Origin: JANOQP01 sp044227705
Lineage (GTDB): Bacteria; Bacteroidota; Bacteroidia; Chitinophagales; Saprospiraceae
Length of the DNA stretch: 20,225 nucleotides
Assembly (NCBI GenBank): GCA_044227705.1
Contig: JBGAWE010000067.1
Location: 1 to 20,225 of the forward strand
Direction: 5' to 3'
Positions 7,400 to 14,616 of the stretch are shown here, piece after piece. The stretch's first letter is position 1; each line of letters starts with the position of its first letter. The translations under genes and the position numbers were made by a program. The notes below the pieces were generated by a model. It saw only the letters and a list, made by a program, of their open reading frames with translations, was not told where the DNA came from and searched no databases.

Positions 7400-7494
7400 T
7401 CGCTGGCCCGACACCAGCAAGCGACTTTAAGATGGTTCTCGAAACGAAACCGCCCCGGCGCGCCCGGGCAATTGGACAAAACCAGCCTCCTGTG

Positions 7495-8079
7495 ATGATA
7501 AACCTCATCCTTTTCGGCCCGCCCGGCTCCGGCAAGGGCACGCAGGCCGCCAAGCTCGTCAGCCGCTACGGCCTCGTGCACATCTCGACGGGCGACCTCT
7601 TCCGCCACGAGATGAGCCACGACACGCCCCTCGGCAAGGAGGCCAAAGCCTTCATGGCCGCCGGGCAGCTCGTGCCGGACTCCGTCACCATCGGCATGCT
7701 GCGCAACAAGGTGGAGGCGCACCCCGAGGCGAAGGGCTTCATCTTCGACGGCTTCCCGCGAACCATCCCGCAGGCCGAGGCCCTCGACGCGCTCCTCGAG
7801 TCACTCGGCGCGCCCATCCTGCAGCTCATCAGCCTCGACGTCGACGAGGAGGAAATCGTCCGCCGCATCCTCCTGCGCGGCCTCGACAGCGGCCGCCCCG
7901 ACGACCAGGACCCGGCCATCGTCCGCCGCCGGATTGTTGAGTATCGAGAGAAGACGGCCCCGGTTTTTGGCTTTTACGCCGGGCAGGGGAAGTCCGTAGA
8001 AATCAACGGCATCGGGCAGGTGGAGGAGATTCACCAGCAGCTTTGTGAGGTCATCGACGGGGCGCGGGTCGCCGCCTGA
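7495..8079 (+). CDS. adk: Adenylate kinase
   Basis: A 194-residue adenylate kinase (ATP + AMP to 2 ADP). ATG 7495 gives MINLILFGPPGSGKGTQ with the P-loop at residues ~8-16. The usual motifs follow in order: HISTGDLFRHE (AMP site), FIFDGFPRT (~82-90), and the short lid region RGLDSGRPDDQD followed by IVRRRIVEYREKTAPV. The long zinc-finger lid of some bacterial Adks is absent, so this is the short type, as is common in Bacteroidota. The frame is open upstream to 7432, but those residues have no Adk homology and would precede the P-loop unnaturally. A lipoprotein gene begins 9 nt after the stop, suggesting co-transcription. Confidence 0.97.
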   Translation: MINLILFGPPGSGKGTQAAKLVSRYGLVHISTGDLFRHEMSHDTPLGKEAKAFMAAGQLVPDSVTIGMLRNKVEAHPEAKGFIFDGFPRTIPQAEALDALLESLGAPILQLISLDVDEEEIVRRILLRGLDSGRPDDQDPAIVRRRIVEYREKTAPVFGFYAGQGKSVEINGIGQVEEIHQQLCEVIDGARVAA

Positions 8080-8088
8080 CCGCCCGCC

Positions 8089-9159
8089 GTGCGCCTCATT
8101 TTTGAAAAAAAACGGCTGGCCCCCGGCCTGATTCTCGCCGCCGCCAGCCTCCTGTTTTTGAAATGCCGCTCGCATCCGCCAGCCCCGGTGCGAGCGGCTT
8201 TCTTTTTTTGGAAGACCGAACTGGCCCTCTCCGGCTTCGAGCAGGACAGGCTCAAGTCGCTGGCAATCAACAAGTTGTACGCCCGCCTATTCGACATCGA
8301 CCTCGATTCCGACGGCGGTCGGCCGGTGCCGGTCGCCGTCGCCTCGACGGAAAACGCCGGGCGCGACTTCGCCGGCTTCGAGCTGACGGGTTGCGTTTTC
8401 ATCACTTCCCGGGTTTTTGAAAAAGGGAATTCCGACCCCGGTTTGCTGGCTGAAAAAACCGCCTCCCTCCTCGCCGACCTCGCCCCGAAACTACCCGGCG
8501 GCCTCCCCAAAAACCTCCTCCTCGACTGCGACTGGACGGCCGGGAGCCGCGACGGATATTTCCTTTTTTTGAAGAAACTGGCGGAAAAACTGCCCAGCCA
8601 CCGCCTCTCGGCAACCATCCGGTTGCACCAGTTCAAGCGGCCGGAGGAGACCGGTGTGCCGCCCGTCGCCAGCGGCCTTTTGATGTGCTACAACACCGGC
8701 GAGCTGACAGATTGGCAGACCGAAAACTCCATCCTTGATAGCGTCGAGCTGAAAAAATACCTGCGCGGCGGCGGTGTCTTAAAAGGGCGATACCCGTTGC
8801 CGCTCGACGTCGCGCTGCCGGTTTTCGGCTGGGGCGTTGTCTTCCGCGACGGGCGTTTTTTCAAGTTGATTCACGGCCTAGAAGCGTCGCAACTCGTTGA
8901 CCATCAACGGTTTGGACCAATTTCTGCCAGCCGCTTATCCGTAAAAAAGGAAACCCTTTTGGAAGGAATCTACCTCCACCCCGGCGATCTCATCCGATTG
9001 GAAAAACCCTCGCCCGAGCTGGTCGAACTGGCGGCCGCCGAGCTTCGCCGCCTCGGCCTGCCCAACTCCGACGAGCCAACCGTCGGCTTCTACCACCTCG
9101 ATTCGGCGGCGGTCGCCGGGCTGCCCGGCGGGTTCGTCAAGCGGGTTTTGGAGCGGTAG
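8089..9159 (+). CDS. Uncharacterised lipoprotein downstream of adk
   Basis: A 356-residue protein with GTG start 8089, 9 nt after adk. A basic n-region (FEKKR) and hydrophobic stretch LAPGLILAAASLLFLKC end in a lipobox-like cysteine at ~26, so it is probably a lipoprotein. I do not recognise the domain. Visible features are NLLLDCDWTAGSRDGYFLFLKKL (~145-167), LSATIRLHQFK (~175-185), GLLMCYNTGE (~199-208), and YPLPLDVALPVFGWGVVFRDGRFF (~238-261). The strand/helix alternation with LDCDW, TIRLHQ and LMCYNTG at strand ends suggests a TIM-barrel-like hydrolase fold acting at the envelope, but that is only an impression. Codon use matches the neighbours. Existence is well supported by the signal, length and high GC3; function unknown. 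Confidence 0.8.
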   Translation: MRLIFEKKRLAPGLILAAASLLFLKCRSHPPAPVRAAFFFWKTELALSGFEQDRLKSLAINKLYARLFDIDLDSDGGRPVPVAVASTENAGRDFAGFELTGCVFITSRVFEKGNSDPGLLAEKTASLLADLAPKLPGGLPKNLLLDCDWTAGSRDGYFLFLKKLAEKLPSHRLSATIRLHQFKRPEETGVPPVASGLLMCYNTGELTDWQTENSILDSVELKKYLRGGGVLKGRYPLPLDVALPVFGWGVVFRDGRFFKLIHGLEASQLVDHQRFGPISASRLSVKKETLLEGIYLHPGDLIRLEKPSPELVELAAAELRRLGLPNSDEPTVGFYHLDSAAVAGLPGGFVKRVLER

Positions 9160-9202
9160 TTATTTGTGAGAAAATTCATGGAAAAAAACCGGGCTTCTGC
9201 CC

Positions 9203-9232
9203 TTGCAGACGGTTTCGGAATGTGGGTATAAT
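9203..9232 (+). promoter_or_regulatory. Possible sigma-70-like promoter before hpf
   Basis: TTGCAG (9203-9208) and a perfect TATAAT (9227-9232) are separated by 18 nt, about 110 nt before the hpf ATG. This is the classical proteobacterial arrangement rather than the Bacteroidota TTG/TAnnTTTG pattern, so it may be chance. It lies inside an imperfect inverted repeat (9184-9194 with 9252-9262). Confidence 0.3.
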
Positions 9233-9341
9233 GCGCTCGATTTCGGTGCCCGCCCGGTTTTTCATGGAAGCAGTCAAATCCCGATTTGGGGGCGGCCGAG
9301 CAGACAGAACCTATTTTTTCACCAATTAAAATCGACACACC

Positions 9342-9692
9342 ATGCGCGTCCAAACCCATTCCGTGCACTTCCACGCCGATGCCCGGTTGCACGACCACAT
9401 CCAGAAACGGCTCGAAAAACTGACCCGCGTCAACGACCGCATCGAGGCGGCCGAGGTTTTTTTGAAATTGGAGAACAGCGGCCAAGTGCGCGACAAGGTC
9501 GTCGAGGTTCGGCTGAAGATGCCCGGTGCCCAGTTTTTTGAAAAGAAGACCAGCAAGACCTTCGAGGCCGCCATCGACAACGTTGCGCGGAGCCTCCGGC
9601 AGCTCGTCGTCCGGGACAAAGAGAAGGCCGTCGGCGGCCGAAAAGTTGAGGCCCGGGTGGTGGCCGATGTCGACGATACCGATGACGAGTAA
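9342..9692 (+). CDS. hpf: Ribosome hibernation promoting factor (HPF/RaiA family, short form)
   Basis: A 116-residue protein from ATG 9342. It shows the HPF/YfiA pattern: MRVQTHSVHFHADARLHDHI, then a basic helix IQKRLEKL, then AEVFLKLENSGQVRDKVVEVRLKMPG and the helix SKTFEAAIDNVARSLRQLV. This beta-alpha-beta-beta-beta-alpha fold binds the decoding centre of the small ribosomal subunit and stabilises inactive ribosomes during starvation. Only a short acidic tail (DVDDTDDE) follows, so it is the short form without the dimerising C-terminal domain of long HPF. It stands alone, with a strong hairpin terminator 35 nt after the stop, and converges with the anti-sigma gene. Confidence 0.93.
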   Translation: MRVQTHSVHFHADARLHDHIQKRLEKLTRVNDRIEAAEVFLKLENSGQVRDKVVEVRLKMPGAQFFEKKTSKTFEAAIDNVARSLRQLVVRDKEKAVGGRKVEARVVADVDDTDDE

Positions 9693-9727
9693 ATCGTATC
9701 TCGAAGCAGCGTTTCGGGATGCAAAAA

Positions 9728-9757
9728 GGGCGCGGCCGGTTGACTCCGGTCGCGCCC
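9728..9757. terminator. Bidirectional rho-independent terminator between hpf and the anti-sigma gene
   Basis: A 12-bp stem (9728-9739 with 9746-9757, one G-T pair) encloses the loop TTGACT. It is preceded by AAAAA and followed by ATATTTT, so it can end transcription from both convergent genes. It is 35 nt after the hpf stop and 50 nt after the anti-sigma stop on the opposite strand. Confidence 0.85.
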
Positions 9758-9807
9758 ATATTTTGTCATTTGAAGAGCCTCGATGCATCGCGGCTCTGCC
9801 CGATCAA

Positions 9808-10008
9808 TCAAAACAGGTAGGAAACCCCAGCCCGCATCGCCAGCGCATCCGATTCAGGGTTTTTACCGCTGAAATCGCGGCTCATGTCGGCGGCGATACC
9901 GACGACCCAACTTCCGCGCTGCCAGTCGAGGCCGAGGCCGGCGCGCCAAGTGTTCGAGTGCCACGAGGCGGGCGTGCTCTTCGAGATGGTCACCGGTTCA
10001 TCGGGCTT
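9808..10008 (-). CDS. C-terminal barrel end of the frameshifted anti-sigma-like protein
   Basis: This frame continues the anti-sigma-like protein after a one-base shift at 10009: KPDEPVTISKS, then the strand-like segments TWRAGLGLDWQRGSWVVGIAA and DALAMRAGVSYLF before the stop. The final phenylalanine is typical of outer-membrane beta-barrel ends. Deleting the base at 10009 joins it to the upstream frame as DGGPGGGKPDEP and gives a protein of about 489 residues. I treat it as part of the gene that starts at 11278, not a separate gene. Confidence 0.65.
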   Translation of the reverse strand, partial: KPDEPVTISKSTPASWHSNTWRAGLGLDWQRGSWVVGIAADMSRDFSGKNPESDALAMRAGVSYLF

Positions 10009-11278
10009 GCCCGCCGCCAGGACCACCGTCGGGCTTGTCTTCGTAACGGAAATTGGTCGAAATCGGCGAAAAGTGCGACCAAACATGGCCCAACCGCACG
10101 ACCGGCCGAACCGCCAGCGCAACCGGCAGCGCATAGTTGGCACCGAGCGAATAATGCTGCACGCGCTGCACGCCGCAGATTTTCTTAATCTCAAAATGGT
10201 GGTCGGTGCCCGCGTTGTGGTTGGGGTTCTCTTTCGGGCCAGGTTCTTTGATGTGCTTCGGAGTCTTCGTCGCCTCGAATGAGTAGGTGCCCCAATCGGC
10301 CATCGCTACGGCGGAAACGCCCTTTTTCAGGAAAAACTCGGCGGTCACGCCTTGCCCCTTTGCCCACGATTTGTTGTCGATGTTCGTTAGGTCCTGACTG
10401 GCGACAGCCTGAACGCCGACCTTGAACCGGCCGGGGCGACGGGCGACGCGGGTCAGCGATTCCGTCGGCTTCGATTCAAAGGAGACCTTCCGAGCTTCCT
10501 GCGAGGCGACGGCCGGGGCCGGTTTCAAATCAATTTTGGGAAACTCGGCCACCGAGTCCAGCCGGTTTTCGAGGGCGATGACGGAGCGCAGCGAGTCGGC
10601 AAGAGCGGTCAGCCGGGCGATTTCAGCGGCCTGACCGGCGGCGGCGACTGCATCCCCAGCCGAATTCGAGCCGCCGTAGATATTTTTGAAAATTTCGGTT
10701 GCTGCGGAATTGACCGGAGGCAGGATTTCTTTTCTCGAAAAAACAGGGTCGTTCGATTTGCTTTTTTCAAAACCGACTGAATTTCTTTTCGCGTAAGATT
10801 TCTCGGCAAATCCGTCTCTGCTCCCGCTCGTCGCGCCGGATTTCCGGTTCGTGGCCCATTCGCGGACGGCCTCGGCTACGGGTTTGGTTTCGGTCGAAGC
10901 CGGTTGGTTTTTTTCAGAAAGACTCGGCTGGCTGTTTTCAGAAAACCCGGGCTGGGTTTCGGTGGCGACCTGCTCGGGAATCACGGGCGCGGGCTTCGCG
11001 GCCTCGGTGATCACGGCGTCGAGCCGGTTTTTCAAGACCTCGTTTTCGAGGTTGGCCTGATAGTTTTGCCAGCCAAGCCATGCCGCACCGGCGATGGAGG
11101 CGGCGGCGGCCAGTTTCCAAAGCCGAAGCGCGCGGCCGGTGCCGATTCTCGGCCGATGGGCGGCCCCTGCGTCGAAAGCGTCGAGCTGCCGGTTGAGCTT
11201 TTCCCAGCTGGCGGCGCGGCCCTCGAAGGGCTGCTCGGTCTGGGTGCGCTCGCGAAAGATGTGTTCAAAGTTGCTCAT
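9998..11278 (-). CDS. Membrane anti-sigma-like protein with beta-barrel-like C-terminal domain (frameshifted)
   Basis: ATG 11278 overlaps the ECF sigma stop as ATGA, so the two are translationally coupled. Residues 1-50 are a cytoplasmic, partly helical region (FEHIFRERTQTEQPFEGRA), the place of an anti-sigma domain; no zinc CxxC or HxxxCxxC is present. One membrane span lies at ~52-70 (LWKLAAAASIAGAAWLGW). A low-complexity Ser/Glu/Lys/Pro linker (~90-195) and a short coiled-coil-like stretch (~215-245) follow. From ~283 there are alternating strands (RFKVGVQAVASQDL, GVTAEFFLKKGVSAVAMADW, HYSLGANYALPVALAVRPVVRLGHVW) like an outer-membrane barrel. The frame stops at 9998 in a glycine-rich stretch; the missing end is in the next frame (9808-10008). 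The anti-sigma assignment rests mainly on operon position and topology. Confidence 0.7.
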   Translation of the reverse strand: MSNFEHIFRERTQTEQPFEGRAASWEKLNRQLDAFDAGAAHRPRIGTGRALRLWKLAAAASIAGAAWLGWQNYQANLENEVLKNRLDAVITEAAKPAPVIPEQVATETQPGFSENSQPSLSEKNQPASTETKPVAEAVREWATNRKSGATSGSRDGFAEKSYAKRNSVGFEKSKSNDPVFSRKEILPPVNSAATEIFKNIYGGSNSAGDAVAAAGQAAEIARLTALADSLRSVIALENRLDSVAEFPKIDLKPAPAVASQEARKVSFESKPTESLTRVARRPGRFKVGVQAVASQDLTNIDNKSWAKGQGVTAEFFLKKGVSAVAMADWGTYSFEATKTPKHIKEPGPKENPNHNAGTDHHFEIKKICGVQRVQHYSLGANYALPVALAVRPVVRLGHVWSHFSPISTNFRYEDKPDGGPGGGQAR

Positions 11279-11850
11279 GGCATTATTTGGTCGAAGGCTG
11301 GCTCGTTGCTCAACAGCCGCCGGACGTGCTGACGCGCCCGCGAGAGGTTGGACTTGGAGGTGCCGACCGAGATGTTGAGCGTCTCGGCGATTTCCTCGTG
11401 CGTCATCCCCTCGCCGACGAACAGGTTGAAAACGGTCCGGTAGGCGGGCGGCAACTGGTCGAGCATGGCCATAATCTGGTCAAAAGTCATTTTTTCGGGC
11501 AGGCCCGGCTCCTCGCCGCTGTCGCCCGATTGTTGGGTGAACTCGGTCTGGTGGGGCCGCGACATCTCCGTCCGGTAACGGTCGATGGCCGTGTTGATGA
11601 CGATGCGGCGGAACCAGGGCCGGAAGCCCGCCCCTCCCTCGGGCGAATAGAGGTGGATTTTTGTGAAAACCTTGAAAAAAGCGTCGTTGACGACCTCCTC
11701 CGTCGTGTGCTGGCTGCCCGAGTAGGCCCGCGCCACGGTCATCGCATAGTGGTAGAACAGGCCGTGGAGCCGTTGCTGGCTCTGGCGGTCGTTCTCGCGG
11801 CAACCGGCGATGATGCTGTTTAGAATAGGGTCGTTCAACTTGTTGACCAT
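11275..11850 (-). CDS. ECF-type RNA polymerase sigma factor
   Basis: A 191-residue sigma-70 family factor from ATG 11850. Region 2 (~24-98) includes GLFYHYAMTVARAYSGSQ, EEVVNDAFFKVFTKI and FRPWFRRIVINTAIDRYR. Region 4 (~125-185) includes LDQLPPAYRTVFNLFVGEGMTHEEIAETLNISVGTSKSNLSRAR, the helix-turn-helix that binds the -35 element. There is no region 1 or 3, as expected for an ECF factor. The stop overlaps the start of the membrane anti-sigma-like gene by 4 nt. The TonB-receptor-like gene upstream is on the same strand, 132 nt away, and could be a target or merely a neighbour. Confidence 0.95.
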   Translation of the reverse strand: MVNKLNDPILNSIIAGCRENDRQSQQRLHGLFYHYAMTVARAYSGSQHTTEEVVNDAFFKVFTKIHLYSPEGGAGFRPWFRRIVINTAIDRYRTEMSRPHQTEFTQQSGDSGEEPGLPEKMTFDQIMAMLDQLPPAYRTVFNLFVGEGMTHEEIAETLNISVGTSKSNLSRARQHVRRLLSNEPAFDQIMP

Positions 11851-11982
11851 GACGGGAAATCGAGGAAAGCGGTTGCTTTCGCAGCGTGAAATTGCTCAAC
11901 GGCCCCAAGTCGAGGCTTGTTTTGATTTCTAAATTTTGGCATCGGTCGAATGCCCGACGAATGGCAGGGGGCTGCCGATTTT

Positions 11983-14520
11983 TCACCCGCCGAAATCGTC
12001 GCCGCCCTGTCCGCCGGAGCCTTCCTGCGACCGGCCGCGCTGCCCGCGCCCTTTCTGCTCGACGAGCTTTCCGAACTTGTACGAGAAGTTGAGAAACGCG
12101 ATGCGGCTCTCCCTTTTCCTGTAAAAATCGCGGGTGAACGTCGGCGTCTCGATGGCCATCTTGTGCCGCCGCGTGTCGAAGATGTCGGAGCAGCGCAGGC
12201 TGATGGTCGCCTTCTCGTTCCAGAACTTTTTGGAGACCGCCACGTCGACGCTGTTCTGCCCGTACATCTTTCCGAGCAGCACCTTCGAGGGCGGCGAGAG
12301 GGAGGCCGTCACCTGCAGGTCGAAGTTTTTGGGCAGGGAAAAATTGGAAGTTGCACGGTTCCACATCCGAAAGCTGGCCGAGTTCGTGATGGCCGTGCCG
12401 AGGTTGGAGGCGTTGAACTGGCTGTACGATCCGTTCGAGGAAGCCGTCACCGACCACCATTTCGCCAGCGAGCCGTTGGCCACGAGGTCGTAGCCCCACG
12501 AGTCCTGGCTGCCGATGTTGACCTGCGTCGAGTTCAGGGCATTCGACGCCGGGTCGGTGGGCGGGAAGGTGAAGCGCGAGATGTTGTCGAACGTCCGCCG
12601 GTAGAAGACCATCGGCACGAGGTTGAACCGCCAGAGGAAGAACTGGCTGCTCACCTCGAACGAGTGGACGTACTCCGGTTTCAAAAACGGGTTGCCTTTA
12701 AAGATGTTGAGCGTGTCCGACAGGTCGGCGAATGGGTTGAGCTGCTCCGTGCCCGGCCGGTTTATCCTTTTTGAATAGTTGAAACCGAGGACGCGCTGCG
12801 GTGCGAGGTCCCACGTCAGGAAGAGGCTCGGGAAGAGGCTCGCATAGTCGTTCGGAAACTCCTCCTCGGTGTCGACCAGGCGGCTCGTGGTCAATGCCTG
12901 CTCCACGCGAAGCCCGGCCTGCGCCCCGAGGCGGCCCCACTTTTGGTTGAGGCTGGCGTAGGCCGCGTAGATTTTTTCGTCAAAAAGAAAGTGGTTGGAG
13001 CGTTTCGGGTCATTGACGAAGCCGCCCGCCGCGTCGTCGTGGTCGAGGGCGGCGAAGTCCGTGTCGACATGGCGGGTGCTGGCCTTTGCACCCGTCTCGA
13101 CCTTCCCTTTCGGAATCGGGCGGACGTAATCGGCCTGCACAGAGCCGAGGCGGAACTTGTTGTCGTTGATGGTTTTTTGCAAAAAAGGGTCAGCGATCGG
13201 AATGGTGCCGCTCTGGTTGAAGGCCTGGTTGGTGAAGTTGCGCGTCGTCAGGTTGTCGCTGCGCGAGCCGTTCGCCTCGAACACGAGCGAGTGGCCGCGC
13301 TGCGGGAATTCATGCTTGAAGTTGAGGTTCGCGTCGATGGTGCCGCCGTCTCCGTCCTGTTTGTTCACCCGAGTGCCGTAGGTTTTGATGACGCCCATGT
13401 CGTCAGAGGTGATGGTGGTCACGGTCTCGCCCTCTTCCCGCAGGTTTTTGTTGAAAGAAACGCTCGTCCCGAGGACGGTCTTCGGCCTGAAATAGTGGTC
13501 GATGCCGAGCTTGACGAAATGGTTGAGCGGCTGGTTGAAGCCCCGGTTCCGCTGGTCGAGGGTGCTTCGGACCTTGCCCGAGGGATAGAGGTTTTCGCGC
13601 AGCGAGGCCCCGCGCGAGTCGTTGTCGTCGTACCGGAAGTTGTAGGCGGCACTCGTGGCCCAGCGGCCTTTTTTGTAGTTGAAAGAGCCGCCCGCCGTGT
13701 ACTTCCCCTGCGACCCGATGCCCGCCGAGAGGGCACCGCTCGTCCCGGAGAGCTTGTTCTTTTTGAGGACGATGTTGACGATGCCGCTCGTCCCGTCCGG
13801 GTCGTACTTCGACGACGGGTTCGTGATGACCTCGATGCTCTCGACGCTCGACGCGGGCAGGTTTTCGAGAAAGGCTTTCCGCCCGGCACCCGTCAGCCCG
13901 CTCGGCCGCCCGTCGATGAGGACGGTGAGGTTGTCGGAGCCGCGCATCGAGAGGTTGCCGTCCACATCCACTTGAACGAGCGGGACTTGCCGCATCAACT
14001 CCGTCGCCGAGCCTCCGGCGGCGGTCATCAGTTTTTCGGCGTTGAAGATTTTCCGGTCTATTGCGTTGACCATCAACGGTTTGTCCGCCACGACCTCGGC
14101 CGTTTTCAGCTCGACGGCGAGCGGCTGGAGGAGGACTTTTCCCAAATCCAGCTCGATGCCCGACCGCTGCGAGAGCCGGACAGAAAACTCCTTCTTCTCA
14201 AATCCGACCGCCGCGACCCAGGCCTGATGCGACCCGAGACGGATTTCGGAGATGTTGAACCGGCCCTTCTCGTCGGTCAAACCGCCGGTCAGATAGGTCG
14301 AGTCGTGGCGGCTTTTCAGCGTGACGGTGGCAAAAGCGACCGGCTCGCCCGAGACCGAGTCGACGACGCTGCCCCAGATTTTTCCGATGGCGGGGAGGTT
14401 ATTGGGGTCGAAGCTGCCGCCCTCGTGCCGCCCGCCGCCAGCGCGGCCGGAGCCTTCCGTCTGCGCGGCTAAATGGTTGAAAATCAACAAGATGGCGGGA
14501 AACAGGAGCAGTTTTTTCAT
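11983..14520 (-). CDS. TonB-dependent receptor-like outer-membrane beta-barrel protein
   Basis: An 845-residue protein from ATG 14520 with signal peptide MKKLLLFPAILLIFNHLAAQ. Residues ~47-130 are a carboxypeptidase-regulatory-like domain (GKIWGSVVDSVSGEPVAFATVTL, GLTDEKGRFNISEI). Residues ~140-250 are a plug domain (LMRQVPLVQVDVDGNLSMRG, LTVLIDGRPSG, VESIEVITNPSSKYDPDG). The remainder is a 22-strand-type barrel of the OMP_b-brl_3 kind, with an NFSYKFGKL strand near the end. Such proteins import or bind ligands at the outer membrane, but the ligand is unknown: no SusD-like partner is adjacent. After the last strand there is an unusual Gly/Gln/Arg-rich tail of ~25 residues. The M14 peptidase upstream on the same strand may supply peptides, which is speculation. 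Confidence 0.9.
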   Translation of the reverse strand: MKKLLLFPAILLIFNHLAAQTEGSGRAGGGRHEGGSFDPNNLPAIGKIWGSVVDSVSGEPVAFATVTLKSRHDSTYLTGGLTDEKGRFNISEIRLGSHQAWVAAVGFEKKEFSVRLSQRSGIELDLGKVLLQPLAVELKTAEVVADKPLMVNAIDRKIFNAEKLMTAAGGSATELMRQVPLVQVDVDGNLSMRGSDNLTVLIDGRPSGLTGAGRKAFLENLPASSVESIEVITNPSSKYDPDGTSGIVNIVLKKNKLSGTSGALSAGIGSQGKYTAGGSFNYKKGRWATSAAYNFRYDDNDSRGASLRENLYPSGKVRSTLDQRNRGFNQPLNHFVKLGIDHYFRPKTVLGTSVSFNKNLREEGETVTTITSDDMGVIKTYGTRVNKQDGDGGTIDANLNFKHEFPQRGHSLVFEANGSRSDNLTTRNFTNQAFNQSGTIPIADPFLQKTINDNKFRLGSVQADYVRPIPKGKVETGAKASTRHVDTDFAALDHDDAAGGFVNDPKRSNHFLFDEKIYAAYASLNQKWGRLGAQAGLRVEQALTTSRLVDTEEEFPNDYASLFPSLFLTWDLAPQRVLGFNYSKRINRPGTEQLNPFADLSDTLNIFKGNPFLKPEYVHSFEVSSQFFLWRFNLVPMVFYRRTFDNISRFTFPPTDPASNALNSTQVNIGSQDSWGYDLVANGSLAKWWSVTASSNGSYSQFNASNLGTAITNSASFRMWNRATSNFSLPKNFDLQVTASLSPPSKVLLGKMYGQNSVDVAVSKKFWNEKATISLRCSDIFDTRRHKMAIETPTFTRDFYRKRESRIAFLNFSYKFGKLVEQKGRGQRGRSQEGSGGQGGDDFGG

Positions 14521-14549
14521 GCCGGGCCTTCATTTTTTTAAAAGGCCAA

Positions 14550-14557
14550 CAAAGGTA
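14550..14557 (-). promoter_or_regulatory. Putative Bacteroidota -7 box for the outer-membrane receptor gene
   Basis: The minus strand reads TACCTTTG, an exact TAnnTTTG match, 30 nt upstream of the ATG at 14520 and inside the 96-nt gap after the M14 peptidase gene. No obvious -33 TTG is seen. It suggests the receptor gene has its own promoter. Confidence 0.5.
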
Positions 14558-14616
14558 GAAAGACCGGCCGGGCGCGGGCCAGTTCCGCCGGTAACGAGAT
14601 GCAAAGTTTGGGCGGC

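Noticed and set aside
10900..10960. Tandem ~24-bp repeat in the linker of the anti-sigma-like gene
   Set aside because: It is an imperfect two-copy similarity (GFSENSQPS / SLSEKNQPA) in low-complexity sequence; not a separate element.
11865..11880. GAAAGC-GGTT-GCTTTC palindrome upstream of the sigma factor as an operator
   Set aside because: The 6-bp arms are short, the site is single, and nothing else supports it.
12943..14472. 509-codon plus-strand open frame opposite the outer-membrane receptor
   Set aside because: Same antisense effect; the minus strand carries the signal peptide, plug and barrel.
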